NCBI GenBank assembly: GCA_003988855.1
Contig: QYAI01000047.1
Location: 1-64,000 of the forward strand
DNA length: 64,000 bases
From: Arachnopeziza araneosa
Taxonomy: Eukaryota; Ascomycota; Leotiomycetes; Helotiales; Arachnopezizaceae
Reading direction: 5' to 3'
Shown here: positions 22,040 through 32,005 of the stretch, in pieces
How positions within the stretch are numbered: the first letter of the stretch is position 1
Layout of the letters: every line of letters starts with the position of its first letter
The notes under the pieces: model-generated
What the model was told of the DNA's origin: nothing
The model's database searches: none
What the model saw: the letters and a program-made list of their open reading frames with translations, nothing else
Program-made: the position numbers and the translations under genes

Positions 22040-22143
22040 ATCTGAGAGCTGGTTTCGGATTCAATAGAGATTCATAGCGATAGATTCTACTTGAGGGTTA
22101 ATAAATGCGAACCTCGACCACATGCTCTGGCTCGTAAATATCT
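22040..22143. repeat. Dispersed repeat, copy A, 3' of the HET gene
   Basis: This aligns almost without gaps to 30531-30636, at roughly 70 per cent identity by eye. Both copies begin ATCTGAG, share GGGTTAATAAATGC or GGGCTAATAAATGC, and end at AATATCT. Many differences are C/T or G/A transitions, with the other copy the AT-richer one. It ends 24 bases past the stop codon of the HET gene. Confidence 0.65.
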
Positions 22144-22166
22144 CGTACAATTCCGCAAGCGTACTT

Positions 22167-24023
22167 TTAACGCAGTAGAACATCTGCCTGCTTTTCTTCG
22201 CAGTCTTTCACCGCCTCACCATCCATGATCCCGCAGACAAACGCGTCGCCTACAAAGTGATAGCTCTGGCTATCTGGCCTGGCTTCTTCTGCATCTAGCA
22301 AGGTGGGATCTCTTTGTGGTCTTAATACGAAAGGGACGTTGCTGCCGAAGAGAACCCAGACAGCATCACCGGCTAAGACGGTCGGAGGCCCGAGTCCGAC
22401 GTATCCATGCTGCGTGATGAAAAAGACTTGGTTGACTACCATTTGACGAATTGATTCGTAGGTTTGGTTGTATTGGTTGTAAGACAGATGTTCGATGAAA
22501 GAATCGAACTGCCGACGGTCTGCACGCGTTGCTCTACGTCGAGGGGCTTCGGGACTCATAATTAAGTCTCCAAGCATCGTTCTCCAGAAGGCATCGATCC
22601 AAGCGCCGCCACCGACGTAATTTTCGTCAACTCTTCCTGACATGAATCGAGTCAGGATTTTCTTCCAGCTTAATATTGTCAAGACGAGCTGTTCATCGGA
22701 AGGCTCTGCGCTACCCTCATCCGTCAGAATCTCCCCCACTTCCACAACCGTGTCTACAAAGACACCTCTCAGCCGTAATTCAGGACCGCCAGTAATTAAA
22801 TCGCCCACCAATCGTTCGTTTCCTGCAGCACTGAACCAAAAGTAGCGAAACATATGATTCCAGAACTTCCAGGGACGATTCTTATACTCTGGACGACGGA
22901 CAAGATCAGGGACCCAAGTTGGTAGACCGTCTGTCTCCTTCGGCTCTCCCCTCTGGCCTATCAATGGTTCAAGACTCTTCGCATCTTGAATGAGGTCACA
23001 CGTTATCCTTGTGTAGAGTGTCGCTGGCGATAGTTCATAGTCGCACGACGGGACGCGAGGGAACGTATCATCCGGCAAAAGGCCCATCAGAGCGTAGACC
23101 TTATCCAGGGGATCAGTAGCACTGCGGTACATCCAGCGTTTTAAAGTGTGCAACGGAGACTCTCCACGTTCCGTGATACTAAGGCCCTTGACACGTGCCG
23201 TAAAGTGATCTAAGATCCCGCCTTGTAAGAATATCAAAACAGGAAAGACGGTATCTATAGTCCTGGAGGATTGTATGATGCTGGCTGCCAGGCTCATGAT
23301 CTCCATGGAGATTGACCATGGTCCCCATATAAATTCCAACGCGGGTGGGAGGATCGCTTCCTGGACTGTCCAGATGCGAGACCACCACGGATGGAGGATC
23401 ATATACTCAAAAGCCTTCTTAGCTGTCTCGGCGGCTTCAGGAGTGGAAATTGTAGACGGTAGACTTTTCTCGTCGTAATCTGACGCCGCAATATAACGAA
23501 CGAAATCCAACGCGCCTTGAGCGTTATGTACTACCAATTCTCCCTCTTCATCGACAATCTCGCCGAGCCAGATCAGACATCGCGAGCACTTTTTATAAAT
23601 CTCCCGCATCAGATTGACTTGGTGCATCTTCTCTCTCTTATCCCATTGGTTGATACAGAGCTGATCGACCCATAAGAATCTCTTGCTGTTCCTGTTGCGA
23701 AGACGGCGCAAGGCAGTAAAAAGGCTTGCTGTGACTGCCTGTTCCATTCCGTCAACCTTGATGATCCGGCCATGTACTAAATCTCCCCAAACATACGACA
23801 GCGCTTCATATTCTTCGGCACCCAGTGTGACGACTCGGAGTTCGCATTCGATGTCATCTTCTTCTTTCCCAGGCAACAAGTCGAGAATCCGGATTTGGTC
23901 CTTGAGGCCGGTGACGATTGATTTGATTGTAGACGATCGTCTTAGGTGCACGGGAGAAGTGGGTTGGTCTTCGATAGGGCCTTGTTGAATAACTTGCTGT
24001 GTGACATCATCAACGTCCTTCAT
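22167..24023 (-). CDS. HET-domain (heterokaryon incompatibility) protein
   Basis: An intronless gene for 618 residues. The HET domain spans about residues 70-230: YEALSYVWGD, then FLWVDQLCINQWDKREK, then QVNLMREIYKKCSRCLIWLGE, and later WWSRIWTVQEAILPP. The C-terminal half keeps the pattern of this family (DPLDKVYALMGLLPDD, LRLRGVFVDTVVEVGEI) and ends with GDAVWVLFGSNVPFVLRP and YHFVGDAFVCGIMDGEAV, so the gene appears complete. HET proteins trigger vegetative incompatibility or cell death when unlike allelic partners meet; the partner here is unknown. The start is the first ATG in frame. It is the one clearly intact gene in a belt of pseudogenes. A second, broken HET gene lies at 40.4-41.2 kb. 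Confidence 0.85.
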   Translation of the reverse strand: MKDVDDVTQQVIQQGPIEDQPTSPVHLRRSSTIKSIVTGLKDQIRILDLLPGKEEDDIECELRVVTLGAEEYEALSYVWGDLVHGRIIKVDGMEQAVTASLFTALRRLRNRNSKRFLWVDQLCINQWDKREKMHQVNLMREIYKKCSRCLIWLGEIVDEEGELVVHNAQGALDFVRYIAASDYDEKSLPSTISTPEAAETAKKAFEYMILHPWWSRIWTVQEAILPPALEFIWGPWSISMEIMSLAASIIQSSRTIDTVFPVLIFLQGGILDHFTARVKGLSITERGESPLHTLKRWMYRSATDPLDKVYALMGLLPDDTFPRVPSCDYELSPATLYTRITCDLIQDAKSLEPLIGQRGEPKETDGLPTWVPDLVRRPEYKNRPWKFWNHMFRYFWFSAAGNERLVGDLITGGPELRLRGVFVDTVVEVGEILTDEGSAEPSDEQLVLTILSWKKILTRFMSGRVDENYVGGGAWIDAFWRTMLGDLIMSPEAPRRRATRADRRQFDSFIEHLSYNQYNQTYESIRQMVVNQVFFITQHGYVGLGPPTVLAGDAVWVLFGSNVPFVLRPQRDPTLLDAEEARPDSQSYHFVGDAFVCGIMDGEAVKDCEEKQADVLLR

Positions 24024-24954
24024 TCTAACGGTGGTCGCAAAGTGTCGCTACCCATGAGTCTGTTGCGAGTAACCAAGGTCTGGAGGGTTGAAGTGCTTGA
24101 GACGATGTAGCGAACGTGTAGTTCTGACTACCGCAATCAGTCGTTGGGTTTTTACTTATCTTTCATGTTACATAGATAAGAGCCGCTTCTGCTCCTGATT
24201 GATTTCGTAGACTACAGATGCTGGCGCAAAATCTCCGATGTGTTCTCATCAGCAGCAAAGATGTTGTATGACCCACTCTTCAGAGGCAGAGAAGGGATAA
24301 GGCTAGAGATATAAACGAATCCGCCTCCTCAGAATGCGACGCTTATCCAGTAGCCTTTTTAGCGCAGTTGCACGGCATGCGCACATTCTAGGTAGATTAT
24401 TCGGCAAGCGATGCCTTGCGGCGCGGTCAATTGCTTCCTATCCAAGCATAGTGCTTACACCCTCTGACATGGGCGTGAACAATCCCCATGTCACTCATAT
24501 ATGCACGAGGACCACCGGAAGAGGCAAAAATTTGAGCACGCTTCTGTATCTCAAATCATCAAACAAATATCGACTGCAGATAGATGCGAGACTTCAAAAG
24601 TACCAAATCATTTTTTATGTGACATTGTTCAACCCTTTCCAGACAATTGAAGGTGTTTTGTTGACAGCGGGACGTTGGTGAACCCTGTTCTCAAAGTCAG
24701 ATACAGTAACGACAAGGCTGGCTTCCGCACATCAAAATGTCCTGTTTGCAAGAGCTTGGCTTATGTTTGGTTCATGTACTGCGGTTGACACACCCACTGG
24801 ATACCATCTGTTGCTTACACTGCGTTCTACAAACCGCTCAGTTCGCGGCCGCTCCTCGTCCATTCTTCTTCTCTCTGCACAAGTCAATCTCTTTTCTTGC
24901 TGCTCCGCACATGCTAATGAATCCGCTGTTCCGTATTTCTCTCCTGGAATTATG
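24024..24954. other. Intergenic, HET promoter and unassigned sequence
   Basis: Upstream region of the HET gene followed by about 600 bases where the 3' part of the MFS transporter should lie. I could not recognise transporter sequence there, so that part seems lost or replaced. Frames at 24334-25044 on the plus strand have no family resemblance. Confidence 0.35.
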
Positions 24955-25451
24955 TCACTTGGCTATGAATTTGATTCCCTCACCAGCCACAAGGCGTCCA
25001 ACGTAGAGCGCTGGCAAGCTACCCGCAGAAAACGTCTTGATTAGGTTACCGGCAATATAAACGGTCATGTAGAGCCGGTACGACCTGATCCGGCCGATCC
25101 GATCGTTGACCAGAAAAGACAGGAAGGCGAAAATGCCCGCTGTGAGGTTGACGAGGGCCACAATGTTGGAGACCTGATTCAGGTTCTTGGCCAGCGTGAT
25201 GCCGTATTCACGCTGAAAGGCCTTTAGCTACGTCAAGGAAGCCGTCGTGCCCTCATCCCAACCTGCAGAAGAAGATTAGTCGAGTCTCCGCGATAAGAGG
25301 GCTTCATCCCAGAGAGGGCGTACATGATGACGGTCAAGATGAGGCGCCAATTATACAGGCCCGGAGGAGAGTTCTTGATGGCTCGTACATATTTGCCTAA
25401 GGGCGAGTTTGCAAGAAGAGACATCTCGTGGATGGCTGAAGGTATTGACAA
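24955..25451 (-). pseudogene. MFS sugar-transporter-type gene, truncated and broken
   Basis: The N-terminal quarter of a major facilitator is readable: SPLGKYVRAIKNSPPGLYNW, the first helix LILTVIMYALSGM, an intron, then WDEGTTASLT, a TAG stop, then LKAFQREYGITLAKNLNQVS, a second helix and the loop motif VNDRIGRIRSYRLY. Similarity ends after YVGRLVAGEGI near 24960, so about three quarters of the protein is missing. It probably imported the substrate of the neighbouring catabolic genes when intact; that is inference from position. Confidence 0.75.
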
Positions 25452-25694
25452 CTAAGAAACGTCAAGGTGAAGAAGGCTCAAGGCTGTCGAGTCATAATGT
25501 TATGAGGAGCAGCATGTCCTCTTATACACATGGAGAGGTAGAAGAGCTTGAACTAAAAACGCCTCCGAGTTAAGATCCCGAACGAGTCTCCTCCACACTT
25601 CTCCTTCGCCGTCGGATGTAACCGATGTTTCAATTCCCCGCTTCCCCAGCTTGGGTTCTTGTGCATTGAAAATGTTCAGGAAATTAGAATGGCA

Positions 25695-27668
25695 TTACCC
25701 AGCTGCAGCATTCGCATCCATCGCCATCAAGTTCAGAGCGCTCCCAGCTTTGAAATATGATATCTGTTCCTCATTCAACGTATGATCCAACCTGGCCTCC
25801 CACTGTCCATCTCTGCCATTCACGACCATTGTCAGCGGTTGACCGGGTCTGATATCCTTCAAGTTGATAATACTGATCCGATCATCCGATCCCACGCGAT
25901 CATAGTCCGCCGCATTCCCGAATGCCAACGGCAGCATGCCTTGCTTCTTAAGATTGCTCTCGTGGATCCGAGCAAAGGATTTTGCAATTACAGCCACTCC
26001 GTTCAAGAGCGGCGGTTGCAATGCCGCATGCTCACGCGAAGAGCCTTCGCCATAATTGTGGTCTGCAATCACAACCCACTGTTGGCTGCGGCCTTCATAA
26101 TCCCTAGCTGTATCCGGCCACCGTCATATTTGCCTGTAAGAACGTTCTTTATGTTATTGACTTTCCGACTTTCTGCGTTCACGGCGCATGAGTGTATTGT
26201 TTGAGATGTTTTCGAGGTGGCCACGATATCTAAACCACGGTCCCGCTGGAGTAATGTGATCAGTCGTACATTTTCCCCCCACCTTAATCAGAATAGGAAG
26301 ATTAAGATAGTCATTCCCATCCCATGGCGAGAAGGGAGCAAGCTTTTGGATGCGTTTGGAAGTGGGAGAGATGTTGACTTGGACAAGGGAGCGAACAGAT
26401 GGAGGAGCCGAATACACGTAGTCAGCTGTGATATAGCCCTCTTCGGGAAGGGCTGTAGATGGTGGAGGTTGAAATTTGAAGGAACCAATAGAATCGACTG
26501 TGGGATCGAAATCAAGTTTGCTAGAGAAGGCTTTGACGATGACGATCTCGGGCGACGCAAGGAAGATGTTTGTGGCAGGGTTACCATCCAGTCGACCTGT
26601 AAAGTTGCGATTGTATGAGGTAAGAATGGAGTTCTCCGTTCCCTGAAGTTATAAATATAAATCTTCTTTCTGCGTTTTAGATGCTTACCTTCTCCACGTC
26701 GTCCCGAGTCCAACTACCACAACATGGGCCACATGCATTTGCTAACATGGCCGCGTTTGCCTGTTCGAAGATGTCTATAATACTCGCTTCTTCCAGAGTT
26801 ATCCAAGTTTGCTCACTCCCAGGTGAAATGATAAGCTGTGCCTTTGGTTTCAATCCAGCGTTCAGTGCCTGCTTCGCCAAGTTTGCCGCCCCGTTCATAT
26901 CTTCAAATGAGGAGTTGGTACATGATCCGATTAAACTAGCGCTAACCTCATTTGGCCACAAGTTTTTAGCAACCGCATCCTTAAACTTCGAGGCCGGCGT
27001 TGCGAGGTCCGGCGTGGAAGGTCCATTGATGAACGGCTCGATGTCCGAGAGATTGATATTAATTACCTGATCATACTCGGCGCCTGCATCTGCTGTAAAG
27101 TTATGTTTCCAGCCTGACGCTGCCTTACTGAGATATGATCGTGAGGTAGCGTTGAGGTAATCGCCCATGGCATTAGTGTATAGGAACAATGAAGTTGTTG
27201 CACCAGTTTCGGCTGACATGTTGCAAATTGTTGCCATGGCGGTACATGACAATGATTCGACACCTTCCCTGAAATACTCAATCACACATCCAGTCGCTCC
27301 CTTGACAGTGAGCTAGCCGGTCAGGCTTAAGATGACATCTTTTCAAGTTGGAATAAACATTACAAATAGAGAAATGCCTTACCTTTTGGTGATGCCCATC
27401 CCGACAGCTTCCCAGTCAGATGAACTCCAATGACCTTTGGCGTTTTCAGCTCCCATGTAAGGCCCGCCATGACATCCACAGCATCTGCACCACCGACCCC
27501 AATGGCGGCCATTCCTAAACCACCAGCATTGGGGGTATGAGAATCTGTGCCAATTATCAAACCACCGGGATAGGCATAGTTTTCCAGCACAATCCGGTGG
27601 ATAATCCCAGCGCCAGGCCGCCAAAAACCCGCACCATACCTCTTACACACATTAAAGAAACATGACAA
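25695..27668 (-). pseudogene. Aconitase-family hydratase paralogue, 5'-truncated with frameshifts
   Basis: Aconitases isomerise tricarboxylates through a [4Fe-4S] cluster. Readable blocks in order: YGAGFWRPGAGIIHRIVLEN, GTDSHTPNAGGLGMAAIGVG, VIEYFREGVESLSCTAMATI, SLIGSCTNSSFEDMNGA and NACGPCCGSW (cluster Cys), YNRNFTGRLDGNPATNIFLA, GGKCTTDHITPAGPW, and the swivel domain IADHNYGEGSSREHAA with NLKKQGMLPLAFGN. The first 150 or so residues are absent: the gene is cut near 27668, beside the amidohydrolase relic. About seven codons (normally DVILKVA-like) are lost at the intron near 27385. There are frameshifts after ISNNTLM near 26184 and before WVVIADHNY near 26078. It is closer to specialised aconitase-like hydratases than to the citric-acid-cycle enzyme, but the exact substrate is unknown. 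Confidence 0.8.
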
Positions 27669-27779
27669 CCACTGCTTGTAATATTAAGCTCAGTGATTTT
27701 TCATTGTCAAAATGACAGTGTGGATATAAAAACTAACCGTTCGATATCTTATTCCATCCTAAAATTTGAAAGAAATCTG

Positions 27780-28412
27780 TCAGCAGATGGTAGAGCCCAA
27801 AACATGGTCTTGGTGCAGCCTTCGCCTTATGGGACCGACAATTCTTTAATCATGGACCTGCTTACGAACCATTGCGATGGCAACGCAAGGAGAAAACTTC
27901 GGGCCATCTCCGTCATCGATCCCGAGAGAGTGACAGACGCCTAATTGGACGAGATGCACCAGCTAGGAGTGAGAGGTATTCGTGTTAATATGGAGGCTCC
28001 TGGCAAAAAAACCGATCACATCGGAATCAAGGCCCAAATCGTAGCATCAGCAAGCAGAGTGTCAAAATACAGGCACTGGAAGTGCCAGCTATTCATCTCC
28101 GGTGAAAATTGGAAGCGTAAACACCCGTCAGATTATCTCGCTGGACTGAAAAGTAACGGCAAGTGGCAGATCTCGCAGATACGATCCGCTCTCTCCCTGT
28201 CCGAGTTATTGCCGACCACCATGGAGACATTAAAGGGATATCCGCCCTCCCCAAAAACATCTCAGACGTGACCCAGCAAGCCGGATTCTCGAGCTCATCA
28301 CGCTCGCCAAGAGCGGGAAAGTCTTCATCAAAATCTCAGGGTTATATCGCTCATCCAACCTCACGACAGGTGGGTATGACGATCTCGAGCCATTGATCAA
28401 GGAACTTTCATG
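27780..28412 (+). pseudogene. LigI-like (2-pyrone-4,6-dicarboxylate hydrolase type) amidohydrolase, broken
   Basis: Readable blocks: QNMVLVQPSPYGTDNSLIMD, RKLRAISVIDPERVTDA, a TAA stop (one base from GAA), LDEMHQLGVRGIRVNMEA, RHWKCQLFISGE, then in a second frame LADTIRSLPVRVIADHHGD and PKNISDVTQQ, and in a third GKVFIKISGLYRSSNLTTGG with YDDLEPLIKEL. This is the order found in metal-dependent TIM-barrel hydrolases of the LigI type, which open lactone rings of aromatic-derived dicarboxylates. The N-terminal part is missing and at least one nonsense and two frameshift lesions are present. It sits head-to-head with the aconitase relic and upstream of the intact PrpF-family gene. Confidence 0.7.
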
Positions 28413-28763
28413 ATGACAGTGACTACGCCTGCGAGGGTCTACGAGTATCGCCGACATGAAATTTTGGTGTACAAACAATGTCCCGCCGAGTTACTGAATT
28501 TCAAAAATTACATAGAATATATATATGTAGAGCAACTTCGTTCGATTGTTCATTGTCTTTCCAATGCAGACTTAAATTTCAGCTTTCGTAAAGAATAGGT
28601 ACCGTCTCGCGGATATCTCGTCATCGGATCTATCCGCTTCACGTGCTGTTGTGTCTCGCTTACGAAGTACATCTCCTTTACGCAAAACAACTCGCATCGT
28701 AGACTTTGCTTTCCTAGAGTCGAATCAATGTTGACGCACATCGTCGTGATACGGAAATCTGTC

Positions 28764-29945
28764 ATGGCTTCTTCAAAGAGAGCCTTTTTACATCAATCTC
28801 GCTCGTTCAGTACTGGCAATGTGCTCTTGAAATTACAGAGCAGTGCACCAGCATCTTACTATCGCGGTGGAACATCTCGCGCCGTCATGTTCCGTGCACA
28901 AGATCTCCCATCGGACCAATCTCTCTGGCCGCCAATCTTCCGCTCCGTCATGGGCTCCCCCGACCCCAACGGACGGCAATTAGACGGGATGGGTGGAGGG
29001 GTGTCCTCATTATCCAAAATCTGCATCGTCGGCACAGCGGACGGGAAGGGTGCTGACGTGGATTATACTTTTGTGGCTATTGGGGTCAAGGACGACGAGG
29101 TTGATTTTAGTAGTAATTGCGGGAACATGACAAGTGCAATTGGCCCCTTTGCCGTCGATGCAGGATTGGTACCGAGGCCACCAGATGGATCAGCCAGCGT
29201 CAGGATCAGAAATACCAATACTGGAAAACTCATTCGTGCCACTTTCCCGGTTGAGAATGGCGAAGCAGTTGCAGATGGTTCATTTGCTGTTGATGGCGTT
29301 GCGGGAACTGCCGCGAAAATCAGACTTGCTTTCCTCAAACCATCAGGGTCGAAAACGGGCAAGACACTACCGACAGGAAGTGTCACAGACACATTCAATG
29401 GTATCACGGCGACGTGCGTTGATGTCGGTAATCCATGCGTCTTCGTTCCCGCCTCTGAACTCCATGTAAATGGTTCCATGCTCGCCGACGAGATCGAATC
29501 ACATCCCACGCTGCTCAAGGAACTCGATTCAATCCGTCGCCAGGCCGCCGTTGCCATGGGTCTCTCTGATACCATCTCTGTAGTGCCCGGATCGATCCCA
29601 AAGATTGCAATGGTGTCCGCATCGCAAGATCACGTGTTGCTGAGCGGCGAGAAGATGGACAAGAGCGCTTGTGATTTGGTGGTCAGGGCCATCAGCGTTG
29701 GACAACCGCATCGCGCATGCCCAATCACGGTTGCTATGGCATTGGCTGTCGCATCGCGACTCGACGGGTCCGTTGTCCATGCATGTACAAGCAAGACACC
29801 CGTGGATTCGAGTGGTGTGACACTGGGGCATAACAGCGGGAAACTATTGGTGAATGCGACATTTGATAAGGACGGGACAGTCGAAGATGCAACCGTCTTT
29901 AGAACCGCACGAAGGTTGATGGAAGGGAGAGTATATTGGAAATGA
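28764..29945 (+). CDS. PrpF/GalD-family Delta-isomerase (DUF453), likely mitochondrial
   Basis: An intronless gene. The ATG at 28764 gives 393 residues; an upstream ATG at 28728 adds 12. Family marks: YYRGGTSRAVMF near the start, PDPNGRQLDGMGGGVSSLSK, FSSNCGNMTSAIGPFAVDAG with the conserved Cys, VDVGNPCVFVPA with the second Cys, and a GHNSGKLLV end block. PrpF folds like diaminopimelate epimerase and moves double bonds in aconitate- or methylaconitate-type acids. Relatives include GalD (4-oxalomesaconate tautomerase) and Ustilago Adi1 (aconitate isomerase). The N-terminus (RAFLHQSRSFSTGN) is basic and hydroxylated, like a mitochondrial presequence. The frame is fully open, whereas the adjoining aconitase, amidohydrolase and transporter genes are broken. 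The substrate is therefore uncertain, most likely an unsaturated tricarboxylate. Confidence 0.85.
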   Translation: MASSKRAFLHQSRSFSTGNVLLKLQSSAPASYYRGGTSRAVMFRAQDLPSDQSLWPPIFRSVMGSPDPNGRQLDGMGGGVSSLSKICIVGTADGKGADVDYTFVAIGVKDDEVDFSSNCGNMTSAIGPFAVDAGLVPRPPDGSASVRIRNTNTGKLIRATFPVENGEAVADGSFAVDGVAGTAAKIRLAFLKPSGSKTGKTLPTGSVTDTFNGITATCVDVGNPCVFVPASELHVNGSMLADEIESHPTLLKELDSIRRQAAVAMGLSDTISVVPGSIPKIAMVSASQDHVLLSGEKMDKSACDLVVRAISVGQPHRACPITVAMALAVASRLDGSVVHACTSKTPVDSSGVTLGHNSGKLLVNATFDKDGTVEDATVFRTARRLMEGRVYWK

Positions 29946-30530
29946 AAAGAATTCCTGCCCAAATCTGACCATGAACTAGCGTGTCAGCTTATCCGCGTAC
30001 CCATCATTCCGTATTGCGGAGATATATCCTACATAGTAGACAATTTCAGTTTGAAGCTACTGTGAAGCTTGATAATCCTTGAAGCCTGGGATTTGTAGAG
30101 GAAGCGACAGATCGTTCAGGGAGTCCGAGATGTTCTAATCCGAGCAAGTGGGGTTTGAGTCCGATATATCAATGAACATTATATAACTTACATGTGCGTA
30201 AGGATCCTGTGCTAAAGGCATGAAACTACAAGGCCTCCACACACGAAGATGCCCTGTTAGTAAGCAACAGACTTGGCTCACGTTTCCTTGGTATCGAGAA
30301 GCGAGCATTGACCTCAAATTACGTTTTTTTCACAGATTAATAGAATCTATTCTTTGATATATCCGATTATTTAAGAGTAGATTAAATTGACTTTGCTATA
30401 TGTTGTGAAATTTGGGATGATATATCGTTTAAGCCGCTGCTAATATTTAATCATGATCCAATCAATATAAAGTAAAGATCTAAGAGAGTCAATGTTGATT
30501 TAGATGTGTAATAAAGGATCTAAGTCATTT
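29946..30530. other. Intergenic, no supported gene
   Basis: Downstream of the PrpF-family gene. It becomes AT-rich from 30310 and leads into the dispersed repeat. Nothing recognised. Confidence 0.4.
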
Positions 30531-30636
30531 ATCTGAGAACTGGTTTTAGATTTGATAAGATATATATAGAGATGTGTTCTGTTCTTAGGGCTAATAAATG
30601 CTGACCTTGTGCATATGTTCCGGCTCTTGAATATCT
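30531..30636. repeat. Dispersed repeat, copy B, 3' of the HEAT-like gene
   Basis: The partner of 22040-22143. It ends 11 bases before the stop codon of the minus-strand gene at 30648-31310, just as copy A ends 24 bases from the HET stop. It carries T or A at many sites where copy A has C or G, a pattern like repeat-induced point mutation or simple deamination decay. Confidence 0.65.
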
Positions 30637-30647
30637 TATTTTCGACC

Positions 30648-31310
30648 TCACCCCGCCGTCTGCCCTCTCAACTTCAGCTCTCTCATCAACCTCGCTGCCT
30701 CCCTCCCTCTCTCCGCTTGATCTTGCACTGCATCGCCGTGCTTCGGCAGCCGGATCAACTCATAAATCTCAGCATGCGCGCGAATAGTCTTCTGCCCAAC
30801 GCCGTCCCACCGATTCAATAAACTATTACAGGCACATTCCCTGAGCACATTTTGAGCGTCCGCTTCCACCGTCCTCAGCAGCGCATCCTCGCTCTCCTGA
30901 TCCTTGAACGCGCGCAGTGCCGTGGCGGCACTGCACTGTGTCGGAAAAGACACGTTCGGGCCTTCCAGCCCGGCGATTATTTCTTGCGCCATAGCGGTGC
31001 TGTCTTCTTGCGGAGCAAGGGTGTGAATCGCCTGCGCGAAGAGAATCCGATCTTCTCCCTGCGCGCCACCGAGTGCCGCTCGCAGCGTGGGGAGGCTGGA
31101 CGTCTCGTCCATGGCTGCGAGTCCTTGGGCAGCATGCCCGTCGCCGGATTCGGCACCGCAGAGAAAGAGGCGGATGGCGCGTGACCGGGCCTCGCCTGTG
31201 AGAGAAGCAGCGCTGTTGAGGTTGAGCCCAAATCTCTTAACCCATTCGTAATCGCCAAAGGTCGCAGCTTTCCAGGCTCTATACTCATTGAGGGTGCTTG
31301 TTCCGGCCAT
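30648..31310 (-). CDS. HEAT-repeat-like helical protein, unknown function
   Basis: An intronless gene for 220 residues, nearly all predicted helical and Ala/Leu-rich. Segments such as LPTLRAALGGAQGEDRILFA, QCSAATALRAFKDQESEDAL and DAQNVLRECACNSLL look like successive HEAT or PBS-lyase-type repeats, suggesting a small protein-binding scaffold. There is no signal peptide or membrane helix. GC content is higher than in the flanks, which supports real coding. A dispersed repeat abuts its 3' end. I do not recognise a named family. Confidence 0.65.
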   Translation of the reverse strand: MAGTSTLNEYRAWKAATFGDYEWVKRFGLNLNSAASLTGEARSRAIRLFLCGAESGDGHAAQGLAAMDETSSLPTLRAALGGAQGEDRILFAQAIHTLAPQEDSTAMAQEIIAGLEGPNVSFPTQCSAATALRAFKDQESEDALLRTVEADAQNVLRECACNSLLNRWDGVGQKTIRAHAEIYELIRLPKHGDAVQDQAERGREAARLMRELKLRGQTAG

Positions 31311-32005
31311 GGTAATTCTGGAGAGGCAGTTGGAGAAGGTGCGTGGCGAAAAGGTAAAGACAATGGATTAAGGTGATGGTGACTCATGATGAGGGCGTTG
31401 CGCTCGTTAAAACATGAATTGCACTGCCTTCCAGTTTGTGGTGGCTGAGATGGATTATGTCACATGCTTCAATGCAATATTGATCGAGCTTCTATCGATG
31501 TTTAAGTGTACTAAAACATCGATTGTTTTGTCTTTGGAGATTGAAGAAGGTTTCTGATGAGTCGCTGATTTGGAGGAGAAACATCTTTTCTGGTAGTATG
31601 GCTTTCAGTTTTGCGTCAAGAGGATCATTGGCCGCCCTAACACAAGTTGTAGCAAAAGAGCTTGGTATCGGGTTAAGAGAACATCTTGATATCGCCATGT
31701 TAATCCTATTGTAAAGTGGCAAGAGGTCGTAGAGCTCAGATGGACTGCGGGGTGTTGACATGACGTAGTTAGAAATAGTAGATGAACGTCAAAAGCTTTT
31801 TATGCATCGTTGTCTTTTTTGCGAATACAGAGTCTGTTTAGTAATGTTAGAAAGATTTTTCTGATTTTCAATCGTCACCAGCTAACCTTCTTAGCTGACT
31901 CCTGTATTTCAATAGGTAGACTACCAAAGGGCAAGTATGCTACTCCCAACTCCAATGTATCAAAGCAAAATTCATACCTAGTAATGCACACTACTTTCGC
32001 CTTTT
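31311..32005. other. Intergenic, no supported gene
   Basis: Contains an 89-codon minus-strand frame (31492-31761) without family resemblance or clear splice sites. Otherwise spacer between the HEAT-like gene and SLX9. Confidence 0.35.

Noticed and set aside
24334..25044. Plus-strand frames of 89-115 codons
   Set aside because: No recognisable content; they partly overlap the MFS relic in antisense.
29063..29575. 170-codon minus-strand frame
   Set aside because: Antisense to the PrpF-family gene, with no motif of its own.
31492..31761. 89-codon minus-strand frame
   Set aside because: No family resemblance, no convincing splice or promoter signals, AT-rich surroundings.
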